Positions 7,801-14,605 of a stretch of DNA of 29,822 bases are shown here, one piece after another. Each line of letters opens with the position of its first letter. The stretch's first letter is position 1. The notes under the pieces were generated by a model. That model saw nothing but the letters and a program-made list of their open reading frames with translations, ran no database searches and was not told the origin of the DNA. Source of the stretch: Saccharothrix sp. NRRL B-16348 (GTDB lineage Bacteria > Actinomycetota > Actinomycetes > Mycobacteriales > Pseudonocardiaceae); contig NZ_LGED01000239.1 in the NCBI RefSeq assembly GCF_001280085.1, positions 1-29,822 on the forward strand. Direction: 5' to 3'. The position numbers and the translations under genes are program-made.

Positions 7801-8833
7801 CCCCGCCCGTCGCCAGCAGCCCGTCCAGGGAACCCGCGCGCAGCGTGAGCACGACCCGCGGCCCGTCCGGCGCGGCGGTCACCTCGTCCAGCAGGCACAG
7901 CACGTCCCGCGCGGTGCCCGGATCGGTGGTGACGACCTCCTCGAACTGGTCGACCACCAGCACCGAGCCGGGCACGGCGACCGGGCGCAGCACGGCCAGC
8001 AGGTCGTGCGCCGACTGGCCGGGCGCCGGTCGCACGATCGCCACCGGGGTGCCCGCCGCCTCCAGCCGTGGCCGCAGCCCGGCGTCGACCAACGACGACT
8101 TGCCGCACCCCGACGGCCCGACCACCAGCACGATCCGCTGCCGCGCCACCCGTTCGGCGAGCCGCTCGACCTCCTCGTCCCGCCCGAAGAAGTACCGCGC
8201 GTCCTCGGCGCGGAACGCCCGCAGGCCCCGGAACGGGCACGGCGGCGCCAGCACGCCCGCGACCTCGACCAGCGCCTCGGCCGGGATCAGGTAGGCGGTG
8301 CCCGAGCCGCGTTCGGCGGCCACCGTCATGCCGATCACCGCCGACAGGTCCTCGCTCCACACCGGCGAGCCGCTGAAGCCGCGCGCGATCCGCGGCCCGT
8401 CGTCGGCCTGCATCTGCACCCACCCGGTGCCCTGCCGCTCGCGCAGGCTGCCGCCGACCCACACCCCGTCCTCGTGGCCGGCCGGGAAGCCCGGCACGCG
8501 GAACCGCTGCCCCCACGGGTTCTCCGCCGCGCCGAGCGCCACCGCGGCGGAACCCTCCGGCGGCGGCCCGGTCAACCGCAGCAGCGCGATGTCACCGCGC
8601 CCGTCGGGCAGCACCGGCCGCCACGCCGCGACCACCGCCGTGCGGACCGGGACGCCCGGCACCATCGGGAAGTCGACCCGCACCGGCCCCGGCGGCGGCT
8701 CGGCGCCCTCGGCCAGCACGTGCGCGCACGTGCACACCAGATCCGGCGCGACCAGGAAACCCGCGCCCACCACCAGCCCCCGACCGTCGCGCACCCGCAC
8801 GACAGCCGCCGGCAACACCCGCGCTGACACCAT
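4844..8833 (-). CDS. Trypsin-like protease / STAND NTPase / transmembrane / WD40-like propeller protein
   Basis: A 1329-residue multidomain protein. Residues 1-195 are a trypsin-like serine protease with an intact triad: His38 (CTCAHVL), Asp81 (GDIALLRL) and Ser154 (GFSGSPVW). A linker with FRGLRAFRAEDARYFFGRDEE leads into a STAND NTPase with Walker A GPSGCGKS (239-246) and Walker B VLVVDQFEE (291-299). A single membrane segment sits at about residues 597-617 behind an Arg-rich stretch (inside-positive). Residues ~660-1329 are WD40-like repeats, e.g. VAVADTTAAIRVWDLRE and LIQVWDPATARLLGEF. The frame stays open to 9205, but ATG at 8833 is preferred because GGGGGA lies upstream and the protease domain starts at once. 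STAND proteins are regulated switches in signalling, cell death and phage defence; this one's role is unknown. Confidence 0.85.
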   Translation of the reverse strand: MVSARVLPAAVVRVRDGRGLVVGAGFLVAPDLVCTCAHVLAEGAEPPPGPVRVDFPMVPGVPVRTAVVAAWRPVLPDGRGDIALLRLTGPPPEGSAAVALGAAENPWGQRFRVPGFPAGHEDGVWVGGSLRERQGTGWVQMQADDGPRIARGFSGSPVWSEDLSAVIGMTVAAERGSGTAYLIPAEALVEVAGVLAPPCPFRGLRAFRAEDARYFFGRDEEVERLAERVARQRIVLVVGPSGCGKSSLVDAGLRPRLEAAGTPVAIVRPAPGQSAHDLLAVLRPVAVPGSVLVVDQFEEVVTTDPGTARDVLCLLDEVTAAPDGPRVVLTLRAGSLDGLLATGGVPALDDATVFLAPLAGDRLRQAVERPVALTPGVAYQDGVVDRVLADAQDCEALLPLVEFTLTELWKAQEAGLLTLRAYDELGGVAGALAGHAERFYRDLAPAEREPVRRLLVRLARPADDGFALRPTRLDDVPDDLRRVVDVLLGARLLVVREDPGQPRVLALPHEALLRNWRTLRGWLEADREFLAWHAQVRERAEQWEREGRDRNLVLRGGQLVAARQWLDQRPADVDRREHDYVAAGHAVQRRSTRVRRAAVAAMAVLLLVSALLTARTVSANQELGTTVRHQAARLLYDLAEREAGVSAMSALQFALASWRHDPAVGYGALLRQQAVFHDVAEVDVDRFAAPMDVVATTPTGHVAVSATAAGALTAWHDPWGDAPRSWSLGSVDGVRGIRVSDDGTRVAVADTTAAIRVWDLRERGEPVLVRPGSAEADPLVDAGLEISPSGGHVVLVNDASVEVWDVARRSRVPGFAPPPTEVLGVAALDDERGAVALLEARDGGPVFAVRSLDTGAEISSTPGTSSTARQGRMALLCAHDVLTGRDVFSGAEVFRRHAPDCADVATDLTGEYLAFDPGIESGSFGLVTYLDPRDGRAYQSSTPSSDLTADQEVGGGTVVLRSRDGTPDIRHVRGRAVVRMRPPRPVEEVGAGQSAYAGSADLVNPAYSEDGSLMAVVESAGDRVPGLSLVDTRTRRRLAHVPDLLPPGRLFLQFTPDNARLLLFDGPELLVLDTRDLAELRRVRLPRPAELGGQGDRGWRRSVAAVDDRTAVTLYAGLLTRWNLDSGAPVGEPLPVGDTPRELLEAAEQGIVLRTPDPHRVLVNTPHGQRWWDLEARAEGGHIAPEPDSTMLAAALHRPRLAVQYASGRAYVHDLRTGDTSAAIPLTAHVSPTGFTPDGKLVASGEDELIQVWDPATARLLGEFRLPDDTVGAVVVGSRLIGANKHGFVSVDLEPSRWFPALCAAAGRDYTPSEVERLPAGVERGNPCA

Positions 8834-9065
8834 GGACGAATCCCCCGACACCCGACGTCCCCTAGGCCATTCTTCCCAGTGCGCACGGCCGAATGCCGCG
8901 CACGATCGGGTGATCTTGGGACGCCGGACCGGGTCGGCCCACCGCGACTCCGCACCCCGGCGATGTTCGATAGCTTTCCGAAACTTTTCACCAAGCGCGC
9001 CGGACCACTGTGCGGGACAATGCCGACACCAGGCCCGATGCATTTGAGACAGCCGCGCGACGAGC

Positions 9066-9103
9066 GAAGTTGCGCAATATTGCGATAAGGGTTTCGCAAC
9101 CTT
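9066..9103. promoter_or_regulatory. Palindromic operator candidate upstream of the xylanase gene
   Basis: CGCAATATTGCG at 9073-9084 is a perfect 12-base palindrome. It is nested with a wider inverted pair, GTTGCG (9069-9074) and CGCAAC (9095-9100). An AT-rich symmetric site just before a -35-like box fits a transcription factor site, possibly a LacI-type sugar repressor as is common for xylanases (inference). Confidence 0.45.
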
Positions 9104-9113
9104 ACGAGAATTG

Positions 9114-9143
9114 TTGACAGCGCGCCGGAGTCGGCCGAACACT
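9114..9143 (+). promoter_or_regulatory. Possible promoter for the xylanase gene
   Basis: A perfect -35 hexamer TTGACA lies at 9114-9119. The only -10 candidate at usable spacing is weak, AACACT at 9138-9143 with an 18-base spacer. The -35 box is convincing, the -10 is not. It implies a leader of roughly 190 bases. Confidence 0.35.
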
Positions 9144-9341
9144 GTCTGCATCGACAAACCCTGGACCGATGTCGATCGGGTCACCCACGCGACCCCGGTG
9201 TCCAACCGTCAAAGGGAAAGACGCGTTCGACACCTCGTCGCAGTGTACGACTCCGGAGCGCCGCTGCCGCCGTTCCGGCCTGCCGGTTTCGCGGCACGAC
9301 GGGTGACCCTTCGCTGGCCTCAACGAGGAGGAAGCACACAA

Positions 9342-10019
9342 ATGGACGACAACGCCCCTGCGCACCCGATCAGCCGCAGGATGTTCATCGGCGGCGCCGG
9401 AGCCTTGGCGGTCACGTCCGGGCTGATCCTGCCCGGCACCGCCCACGCCCAGACCGTCACCACGAACCAGACGGGCACCCACAACGGTTACTACTACTCG
9501 TTCTGGACCGACGCCCAGAACACCGTCTCCATGACCATGGGGTCGGGCGGGCAGTACAGCACGTCGTGGCGCAACACCGGCAACTTCGTGTGCGGCAAGG
9601 GTTGGAGCACCGGGTCCCGGCGGACCGTGCGCTACTCGGGCAGCTTCAACCCCTCCGGCAACGGTTACCTGTGCCTCTACGGCTGGACCTCGGGCCCACT
9701 CGTGGAGTACTACATCGTGGACAACTGGGGCAACTACCGGCCCACCGGCCAGCACCGGGGCACGGTCACCAGCGACGGCGGCACGTACGACATCTACCAG
9801 ACGATGCGCTACAACGCCCCGTCGGTGGAGGGCACCAAGACGTTCCCCCAGTTCTGGAGCGTCCGGCAGCAGAAGAAGACCGGCGGCACCATCACCACCG
9901 GCAACCACTTCGACGCGTGGTCGCGGGCGGGCATGCAGCTGGGCAGCTTCCGCTACTACATGATCATGGCGACCGAGGGCTACCAGAGCAGCGGCAACTC
10001 GAACATCACCGTGAGCTAG
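9342..10019 (+). CDS. Secreted GH11 endo-1,4-beta-xylanase
   Basis: A 225-residue protein that should cleave internal beta-1,4 links of xylan outside the cell. A Tat signal peptide is clear: SRRMFIGG, a hydrophobic stretch, then GTAHAQ as the likely cleavage site near residue 36. The mature domain has the GH11 jelly-roll pattern, including GYYYSFWTD, the nucleophile Glu122 in [12 protein letters not shown], the [20 protein letters not shown] segment and the acid/base Glu212 in [12 protein letters not shown]. It ends right after the catalytic domain, so it has no carbohydrate-binding module, unlike many secreted actinomycete xylanases. GAGGAGGAA precedes the ATG with good spacing. It is monocistronic, with a palindromic operator candidate upstream and a strong terminator downstream. 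Confidence 0.95.
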   Translation: MDDNAPAHPISRRMFIGGAGALAVTSGLILPGTAHAQTVTTNQTGTHNGYYYSFWTDAQNTVSMTMGSGGQYSTSWRNTGNFVCGKGWSTGSRRTVRYSGSFNPSGNGYLCLYGWTSGPLVEYYIVDNWGNYRPTGQHRGTVTSDGGTYDIYQTMRYNAPSVEGTKTFPQFWSVRQQKKTGGTITTGNHFDAWSRAGMQLGSFRYYMIMATEGYQSSGNSNITVS

Positions 10020-10033
10020 GACCCCCAGGACCG

Positions 10034-10065
10034 GTGGCGCGGCGGCAACGGTGCCGCCGCGCCAC
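10034..10065 (+). terminator. Intrinsic terminator after the xylanase gene
   Basis: A perfect 14-bp stem (GTGGCGCGGCGGCA at 10034-10047, complement at 10052-10065) with a 4-base loop, starting 15 bases past the stop. There is no T-tract, which is usual in high-GC actinomycetes. Confidence 0.85.
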
Positions 10066-10111
10066 TTCGCTGTCCGGCACCGATTTCCGCCCACCGACCG
10101 GGGTCCGGCGG

Positions 10112-10117
10112 TATGGT
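10112..10117 (+). promoter_or_regulatory. Candidate -10 box for a leaderless transcript of the toxin cassette
   Basis: TATGGT fits the actinobacterial TANNNT -10 pattern and ends 7 bases before the ATG at 10125, the spacing expected for a leaderless mRNA. No Shine-Dalgarno sequence precedes that ATG. No good -35 is visible. Confidence 0.4.
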
Positions 10118-10124
10118 CGTCGGC

Positions 10125-10655
10125 ATGACCGTGCCGGGTGACTTAATCGGCGGCGACCCAGCCGAGGTCGAACGCGGTTTGGACGCGTGGGTCGCCACTT
10201 TCGAGCACAAGGCCGAGCGGTACCAGCAGCTCCAGCAGCGGGTCGAGGGCGTGCGGATCAGCGCCACCAGCCCCAGCGGCGTCGTCACGGTCACCGTCGA
10301 CGCGGACGGCGCGCTGGTCGACGCGAGGTTCACCGACCAGCTCGCCCGCACCACGCCCGACGACCTGGGCCGGCAGTTGCTCATCGCGCTCAACGACGCG
10401 AAAGCGCAGATCACCTCGCGTGTCCGCGAGATCGCGGGCGACACCCTCGACGAGGACGGCGCCGCGCGGATCGCGGGCTACTACGCGCAGAAGTTCGCCG
10501 CACCCGACGAACCCGACCCCCGCGGCGGGCCGTCGAGCACCGGGCGGCAGGGCACCGGGCCGTCGAGCACCGGGCGGCCGAGCGCCGGGCCGGCGCGACG
10601 CGAGCCGACCGACCACGACGAGTTCGGCGACGACACCGTCTTCGACGAGAGCTGA
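10125..10655 (+). CDS. YbaB/EbfC-like protein of a type VII secretion toxin cassette
   Basis: A 176-residue protein. Residues ~15-115 resemble the YbaB/EbfC fold: a helical start (WVATFEHKAERYQQLQQRV), then GVVTVTVDADGALVDARFTD and a second helix. YbaB itself is a nucleoid-associated protein, but in actinomycetes relatives often sit beside WXG100/EspC genes and probably serve type VII secretion substrates (context inference). The C-terminal third is low-complexity Gly/Pro/Ser/Thr with a direct repeat. ATG at 10125 is preferred over ATG at 10113, which falls inside the candidate -10 box. Codon 7 (10143-10145) is TTA, the rare leucine codon read by the bldA tRNA in Streptomyces, so translation may be developmentally limited. 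It is the first gene of a four-gene set. Confidence 0.75.
   Translation: MTVPGDLIGGDPAEVERGLDAWVATFEHKAERYQQLQQRVEGVRISATSPSGVVTVTVDADGALVDARFTDQLARTTPDDLGRQLLIALNDAKAQITSRVREIAGDTLDEDGAARIAGYYAQKFAAPDEPDPRGGPSSTGRQGTGPSSTGRPSAGPARREPTDHDEFGDDTVFDES
10526..10590 (+). repeat. 30-bp direct repeat in the YbaB-like gene
   Basis: Two tandem copies with a 30-base period start at 10526 and 10556. The first 22 bases of each unit are identical. The repeat encodes GPSSTGR-type decapeptides in the disordered C-terminal tail. Confidence 0.8.
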
Positions 10656-10666
10656 CCGAGGGGACC

Positions 10667-10978
10667 ATGGCCGGTTTCGAGGTGATCGGCGGAGACCTCC
10701 GCGCCCACGCGGGCAAGGTCGACGCCCACGCGGCAAGCCTGGGCACCGCGGTGGACGCCGCGGGGCAGGTGATGCCCGACGGCGCTTACGGCGTCCTGTG
10801 CCAGTTCCTGCCACCGTTGTTCAACGACGTGGAAGCCCTCGCGCACGAAGCGCTCAGTGCCGCCCGCGACGGCCTCGGGACCGTGGCCGAGAACCTGCGC
10901 GACACGGCCGACGCCTACGACTCCGAGGACCTGGCCGCCGTGCGCGGGTTCAGCGCCGTCGAAAGCGGCCTGCGGTGA
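10667..10978 (+). CDS. EspC/WXG100-like type VII secretion protein
   Basis: A 103-residue, all-helical protein whose start (FEVIGGDLRAHAGKVDAHAASLGTAVDAA) and end (LRDTADAYDSEDLAAVRGF) fit the EspC/ESX secretion-associated family: two helices, a turn and a C-terminal helix. Such small proteins usually pair with a larger type VII effector and help target it to the secretion machine. GAGGGG lies just before the ATG. Its stop overlaps the toxin gene's GTG start by 4 bases (GTGA), which supports equimolar production and direct partnership. No core ESX genes (EccC, EccD, MycP) are in the window, so the cassette must rely on a system encoded elsewhere. Confidence 0.8.
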   Translation: MAGFEVIGGDLRAHAGKVDAHAASLGTAVDAAGQVMPDGAYGVLCQFLPPLFNDVEALAHEALSAARDGLGTVAENLRDTADAYDSEDLAAVRGFSAVESGLR

Positions 10979-12216
10979 CCGGCAACCCGCTGGTCGCGCC
11001 GGAGCGCGACTCCACCCGGTCCTACACCGGCATCGGCATCGCCGAGTCGGTCAGCGACCTGGTGCAGGGCATCGAGAGCGGCGACTGGGTCGACATCGGG
11101 CTGGGCGCGGCGGGCACCGGCCTGGAAGCGCTGAGCGTGGTCATGGACCCGTTCGGCTCGGTGGCGTCGAGCCTCGTCTCGTTCATCATCGAGCACGTCG
11201 GCCCGCTGCGGGAGGCGCTGGACAAGCTCGCGGGCAACGCCGACGCCGTGGCGGCGCACGCCAGGACGTGGAAGAACATCGCGACCGCCGTCGGCGAGGT
11301 GCACGCGGCGTACGGCGCCGAGCACACCGCGGACACCGCCGCGTGGGCGGGCAAGGCCGCCGACGCCTACCGGGCCCGTGCCGCGGACGTCGTCGCGGTG
11401 ATCGGCGCGGCGGCCCAGGCCGCCTCCGGTCTGGGCAGCGCGGTGGAGCTGGCCGGCGTGGTCGTCGGCGTGGTCCGCGAGACGGTGCGCGACCTGATCG
11501 CCGACCTGGTGGGACGCCTCGCGGTGTGGGCGGCGGAGGCGTTGACCATCATCGGCCTGCCCGCCGCCGCGGTCCAGGCCTCGGCCGCCGCCGCCAAGTG
11601 GGCCGCGCGGATCGCCCAGCTCATCAAGCAGCTCATGCGCACCATGCAGAAGCTGATGCCGCTGCTGCGCCGCTTGGGCGACCTGTTCAAGCAGATCCGC
11701 AAGAAGATGGACGACCTGCGGCGCGGCGGCAACGGCGGCAAGCCGCCGGACGACCCCAAGACGCCGACGCCGAGCGGCGGCGGACCCACCGGGCCGTCCC
11801 GCACCCCGGACCCGAACGCCGAACCCGGCGGCACCCGCACCAAGATCGACCCGAAGGAGGACGCGGACACCAAGCGGTCGCTGCAGCGGGAGAACGAGTC
11901 GGCGACCACCCTCGCCCGCGCCGGGTACGACGTCGAGCAGAACCCGACCGTCCCGGGCGCCAAGAACCCGGACTACCGGATCGAGGGCCGGATCTTCGAC
12001 AACATCGCACCGTCGACGGGCAGTCCCCGCAACATCCACAGCCGGATCGCGGAGAAGGTCGCGGAAGGCCAGACCGACCGGGTCGTGGTCAACCTCGCCG
12101 ACAGCCCGGTCGACGTGGAGCGGCTGCGCGGCCAGATGCGCGACTGGCCGATCGAGGGCCTGAAGGAAGTCATCGTCATCGACAAGAACGGCTCCGTGGT
12201 TCACTTGTACCCGTAG
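10975..12216 (+). CDS. Type VII-secreted polymorphic toxin with CdiA-type C-terminal nuclease-like domain
   Basis: A 413-residue protein with the architecture of a polymorphic toxin. The N-terminal ~250 residues are helical and WXG100/LXG-like, with a TAAWAGKAADAYRARA stretch carrying a WxG-type motif and hydrophobic helices around residues 150-210. A proline/glycine linker follows (about 250-300: GGNGGKPPDDPKTPTPSGGG). The C-terminal ~110 residues, from KRSLQRENESATTLARAGYDV through NPDYRIEGRIFDNIAP and QTDRVVVNLADSP, resemble the CdiA C-terminal tRNA-nuclease family; the Glu and Asp residues suit a PD-(D/E)XK-type metal site. The target RNA is not proven by sequence. The gene overlaps the EspC-like gene and is followed 21 bases later by the presumed immunity gene. 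Confidence 0.8.
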   Translation: MTGNPLVAPERDSTRSYTGIGIAESVSDLVQGIESGDWVDIGLGAAGTGLEALSVVMDPFGSVASSLVSFIIEHVGPLREALDKLAGNADAVAAHARTWKNIATAVGEVHAAYGAEHTADTAAWAGKAADAYRARAADVVAVIGAAAQAASGLGSAVELAGVVVGVVRETVRDLIADLVGRLAVWAAEALTIIGLPAAAVQASAAAAKWAARIAQLIKQLMRTMQKLMPLLRRLGDLFKQIRKKMDDLRRGGNGGKPPDDPKTPTPSGGGPTGPSRTPDPNAEPGGTRTKIDPKEDADTKRSLQRENESATTLARAGYDVEQNPTVPGAKNPDYRIEGRIFDNIAPSTGSPRNIHSRIAEKVAEGQTDRVVVNLADSPVDVERLRGQMRDWPIEGLKEVIVIDKNGSVVHLYP

Positions 12217-12237
12217 CCCGCGACCGAGGATTGCCCA

Positions 12238-12717
12238 GTGTCCATTTCGTACAGTCTCGCGCTCGCCACACCGCGACCGGTGGGGCAGGTCGCCGACGCG
12301 TTGCGCGACGTCGGCGTCGCCGCCGGGCTGCTCGACGCGGCCGTCACCGGCCACCGCCTGCTCGGCGAGGACGCGGTGACGACCGGCGGCACGTGGCTGC
12401 GCGTCCTGGCGGACAAGCCTCAGCCGTGGAACCCGGTGGTGGACGTGCTGGGCGCGGCGCCCACGGTGCGCGTCGCCTGCCGCTTGGCCAAGACCGACAT
12501 CGGCCGCCAGCAGGGCGACGTCGTGCGCCTGTCGGCCGGGCTGCTGGCGAGGGTCCCGGGCGACGCGGTGCTGCACCACGACTTCGAGACGATCTGGCTG
12601 GTGCGCCGCGGCGGTGAGCTGCTGCTCAACGACCGGGACGACCTCTGGCCGCCCGAGCGCCTCGCCCTGCTCGGCCGGCCCTACCGCCGCGAGACCACGG
12701 TGTTCCCGGACGAGTGA
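12238..12717 (+). CDS. Presumed immunity protein of the type VII toxin (SitI3-like?)
   Basis: A 159-residue, soluble, alpha/beta-type protein without signal or membrane segments. Its position straight after the toxin gene (21-base gap, GAGGA before the GTG) is where polymorphic toxin systems place the immunity gene. The C-terminal part (HHDFETIWLVRRGGELLLNDRD, then LALLGRPYRRET) recalls the SitI3 family of immunity proteins known from Myxococcus; this family call is from memory and tentative. The immunity role itself is inferred from position and size. The last 37 bases overlap the end of the convergent histidine kinase gene. Confidence 0.7.
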   Translation: MSISYSLALATPRPVGQVADALRDVGVAAGLLDAAVTGHRLLGEDAVTTGGTWLRVLADKPQPWNPVVDVLGAAPTVRVACRLAKTDIGRQQGDVVRLSAGLLARVPGDAVLHHDFETIWLVRRGGELLLNDRDDLWPPERLALLGRPYRRETTVFPDE

Positions 12718-13835
12718 GCCGCCGGGAACGTGACGGTGACGTCCAGGCCGCCGGTGGGCCGTGCGGTGGTGCGCAGCAGGCCGCCGTGCGCCTCCACGAC
12801 AGCGCGCACGATCGAGAGGCCCAGTCCCGCGCCGTCGGTCCGGGTGCGCGTCGCCGTGCCGCGGACGAACGGTTCGACCAGCCCGTCCACCGCGTCGGGG
12901 TCGAGGAGCGGGCCGGTGTTGGCGACGCGCAGCCGGGTGTGCCCGGCGGTCGTGCCGGTGCTCACCGCGACGTGGCCGCCCGTGTCGTTGTAGCGCACGG
13001 CGTTGTCGACCAGGTTGGCGACCATGCGGTCGAGCAGGACCGGGTCGCCGGTGATCGCCGCCGGGCCCAGGTCGGTGCGCAGCTCGACGTCGTCGGGCAC
13101 CGTGCCGACGATGCCGGCCACGACGTCCGCCAGGTCGACGGCGTGCCCCTCGGACGGCCCGGTGTGGCAGCGGGCAAGGGTGAGCAGGCCGTCCAGGGTG
13201 CGTTGGCCGTGCACGATCGCGTCACGCACGTCCCCCGCCATGACGAGCAGCTCGTCGGCGCCGGGGCGGCCGTCGAGGGTCACGTCGATGGCGGTGCGCA
13301 TGGTGGTCAGCGGTGTGCGCAGCTCGTGGGCGGCGTTGGCGACGAACATGCGCTGGCCGTGCAGCAGCCGGTCGCGGTCGGCGATGCCGGACTGGATGCG
13401 GTCGAGCATCCCGTTCACCGTCTCCGCCAGCTCGGCCAGCTCGTCGGCGGGCGTGGTGACGGGCACGCGCTCGGACAGGTTCTCCGCCGACAGCCGCCGC
13501 GCCGTGCCGGAGATGGCCCGGATCGGGCGCAGCACCCGCCCCGCCACCAGCCAACCCAGCACGGCGGCGAGCAGGGTCACGATCGCCAGGGCGACCGCGG
13601 ACCGGGTGAGCAGCTGCGTGAGGATCTCGTCGTGCAGCCGGTCGATCGTCTCGAACGCCGCCTCGGCCTCGGCCGGTCGCGGGCCGCCGCCGTAGGTGAC
13701 GAGCAGCTTCGGCCGGCCTTCGAGACCACGGCGCACCAGGACGTACGTGAGCGCGGCCAGCACCACGCCCGCGGCGAAGACCAGTGCGGTGTAGAGGATC
13801 GCGAGCCGCCCGCGGGCGGAGACCGGCACCCTCAC
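12681..13835 (-). CDS. Membrane sensor histidine kinase (VanS-like, HAMP/HisKA)
   Basis: A 384-residue classical sensor kinase. The first membrane segment (LAILYTALVFAAGVVLAALTY) is at about residues 10-31 and the second at about 73-97, flanking a short ~40-residue external loop. A HAMP domain follows, then HisKA with FVANAAHELRTPL (His170), an N-box (LVDNAVRYNDTGG), G1 (VANTGP) and G2 (GAGLGLSIV). Its GTG start overlaps the regulator's stop (GTGA), so the two form a coupled pair. The small sensor loop suits membrane or envelope stress sensing rather than binding a large ligand. Its neighbours are a D,D-carboxypeptidase and a beta-lactamase-like enzyme, which suggests a cell-wall-active signal (inference). 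The 3' end overlaps the immunity gene by 37 bases. Confidence 0.9.
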   Translation of the reverse strand: MRVPVSARGRLAILYTALVFAAGVVLAALTYVLVRRGLEGRPKLLVTYGGGPRPAEAEAAFETIDRLHDEILTQLLTRSAVALAIVTLLAAVLGWLVAGRVLRPIRAISGTARRLSAENLSERVPVTTPADELAELAETVNGMLDRIQSGIADRDRLLHGQRMFVANAAHELRTPLTTMRTAIDVTLDGRPGADELLVMAGDVRDAIVHGQRTLDGLLTLARCHTGPSEGHAVDLADVVAGIVGTVPDDVELRTDLGPAAITGDPVLLDRMVANLVDNAVRYNDTGGHVAVSTGTTAGHTRLRVANTGPLLDPDAVDGLVEPFVRGTATRTRTDGAGLGLSIVRAVVEAHGGLLRTTARPTGGLDVTVTFPAAHSSGNTVVSRR

Positions 13836-14488
13836 GGCTCGATCCGGTAGCCCGCGCCGGTCACGGTGTGGATGACCGGCGGCTCGCCGAGCTTGCGCCG
13901 CAACGTGCCCACGGTGATCCGGACGGCGTTGGTGAACGGGTCGGCGTGCTCGTCCCACACCTTGTCCAGCAACGTCTCCGCGCTCACCACGGCACCTCCG
14001 GCGGCCAGGAGTTGTTCCAGCACACCGAACTCCTTCGGGGTCAGGTGCAGCAGCCGGCCGCCGCGCTCCACCGTGCGCCGGGCCGCGTCGAGCACGACGT
14101 CGGCCGCACGCAGGACCGGAGGCCGCGCGGCGCCCGTGCGTCGGGCCAATGCACGCACGCGGGCGAGGAGTTCGGTGAACGCGAACGGCTTGCCGAGGTA
14201 GTCGTCCGCGCCGAGGCCGAGCCCGTCCACCCGGTCCTCGACCGCGACGGACGCGGTCAGCATCAGGATCCGGGACGTGCCGAGCGCGGCCACCCGCCGG
14301 CACACCGTGTCCCCGTGCACCACCGGCAGGTCGCGGTCCAACACCACCACGTCGTACGGCGCGAGGTCGACCTTCTCCAGGGCGGCGCCGCCGTCCAGGG
14401 CGATGTCGACCGCGCAGCCGTGCTTGCGCAGCCCGGCGGCGATGTACCCGGCCAGCGGCTGTTCGTCCTCCACCAGCAGCACCCGCAC
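13832..14488 (-). CDS. OmpR/PhoB-family response regulator (VanR-like)
   Basis: A 218-residue regulator. The receiver has Glu7-Asp8, phosphoacceptor Asp51 (VVVLDRDLP), a switch Thr in ILMLTAS and Lys in YLGKPF. The winged-helix domain has LHLTPKEFGVLEQLL, the recognition-helix region DPFTNAVRITVGTLRRKLG and the terminal hairpin VIHTVTGAGYRIEP. The GTG start at 14488 has only a weak ribosome binding site. It is upstream of, and overlaps, the kinase gene. It diverges from the D,D-carboxypeptidase gene across 117 bases that hold a direct repeat with 11-base spacing, typical of OmpR-family sites, so it probably controls its own operon and the carboxypeptidase operon. Confidence 0.93.
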   Translation of the reverse strand: MRVLLVEDEQPLAGYIAAGLRKHGCAVDIALDGGAALEKVDLAPYDVVVLDRDLPVVHGDTVCRRVAALGTSRILMLTASVAVEDRVDGLGLGADDYLGKPFAFTELLARVRALARRTGAARPPVLRAADVVLDAARRTVERGGRLLHLTPKEFGVLEQLLAAGGAVVSAETLLDKVWDEHADPFTNAVRITVGTLRRKLGEPPVIHTVTGAGYRIEP

Positions 14489-14512
14489 GGGCGCAGTCTC
14501 GCAGCCCGGACC

Positions 14513-14538
14513 TATGGATCACGTATGGCCGCGTGATC
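14513..14538. promoter_or_regulatory. Candidate response-regulator binding site
   Basis: TATGG occurs at 14513-14517 and again at 14524-14528, an 11-base period that places both on the same helix face, as OmpR-family dimers require. Overlapping it is an inverted repeat, GATCACG (14517-14523) and CGTGATC (14532-14538). The site is in the middle of the divergent region between the regulator and carboxypeptidase genes. Confidence 0.45.
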
Positions 14539-14605
14539 GGCTCCCGATCCGCGTCCGCCCGTAGAACTGGCCACGACCGCGTGCCGCTCGTCGAGGGGAG
14601 ATGTG

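Larger units (their letters stand above)
8834..9341. other. Divergent intergenic region with candidate promoter and operator elements
   Basis: 508 bases separate the minus-strand STAND gene from the xylanase gene. I see no convincing coding sequence; upstream extensions of either frame have no start or domain support. The middle (about 9040-9120) is clearly more AT-rich than its surroundings and holds the palindrome and the -35-like box listed separately. The region must contain the promoters of both genes. Confidence 0.6.

Noticed and set aside
4976..8827. 1283-residue plus-strand open frame
   Set aside because: It is the antisense of the STAND/propeller gene, with low-complexity Arg/His/Gly-rich sequence and no motif.
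8834..9205. N-terminal extension of the STAND protein
   Set aside because: It shows no conserved sequence or signal peptide, while ATG 8833 has a good ribosome binding site right before the protease domain.
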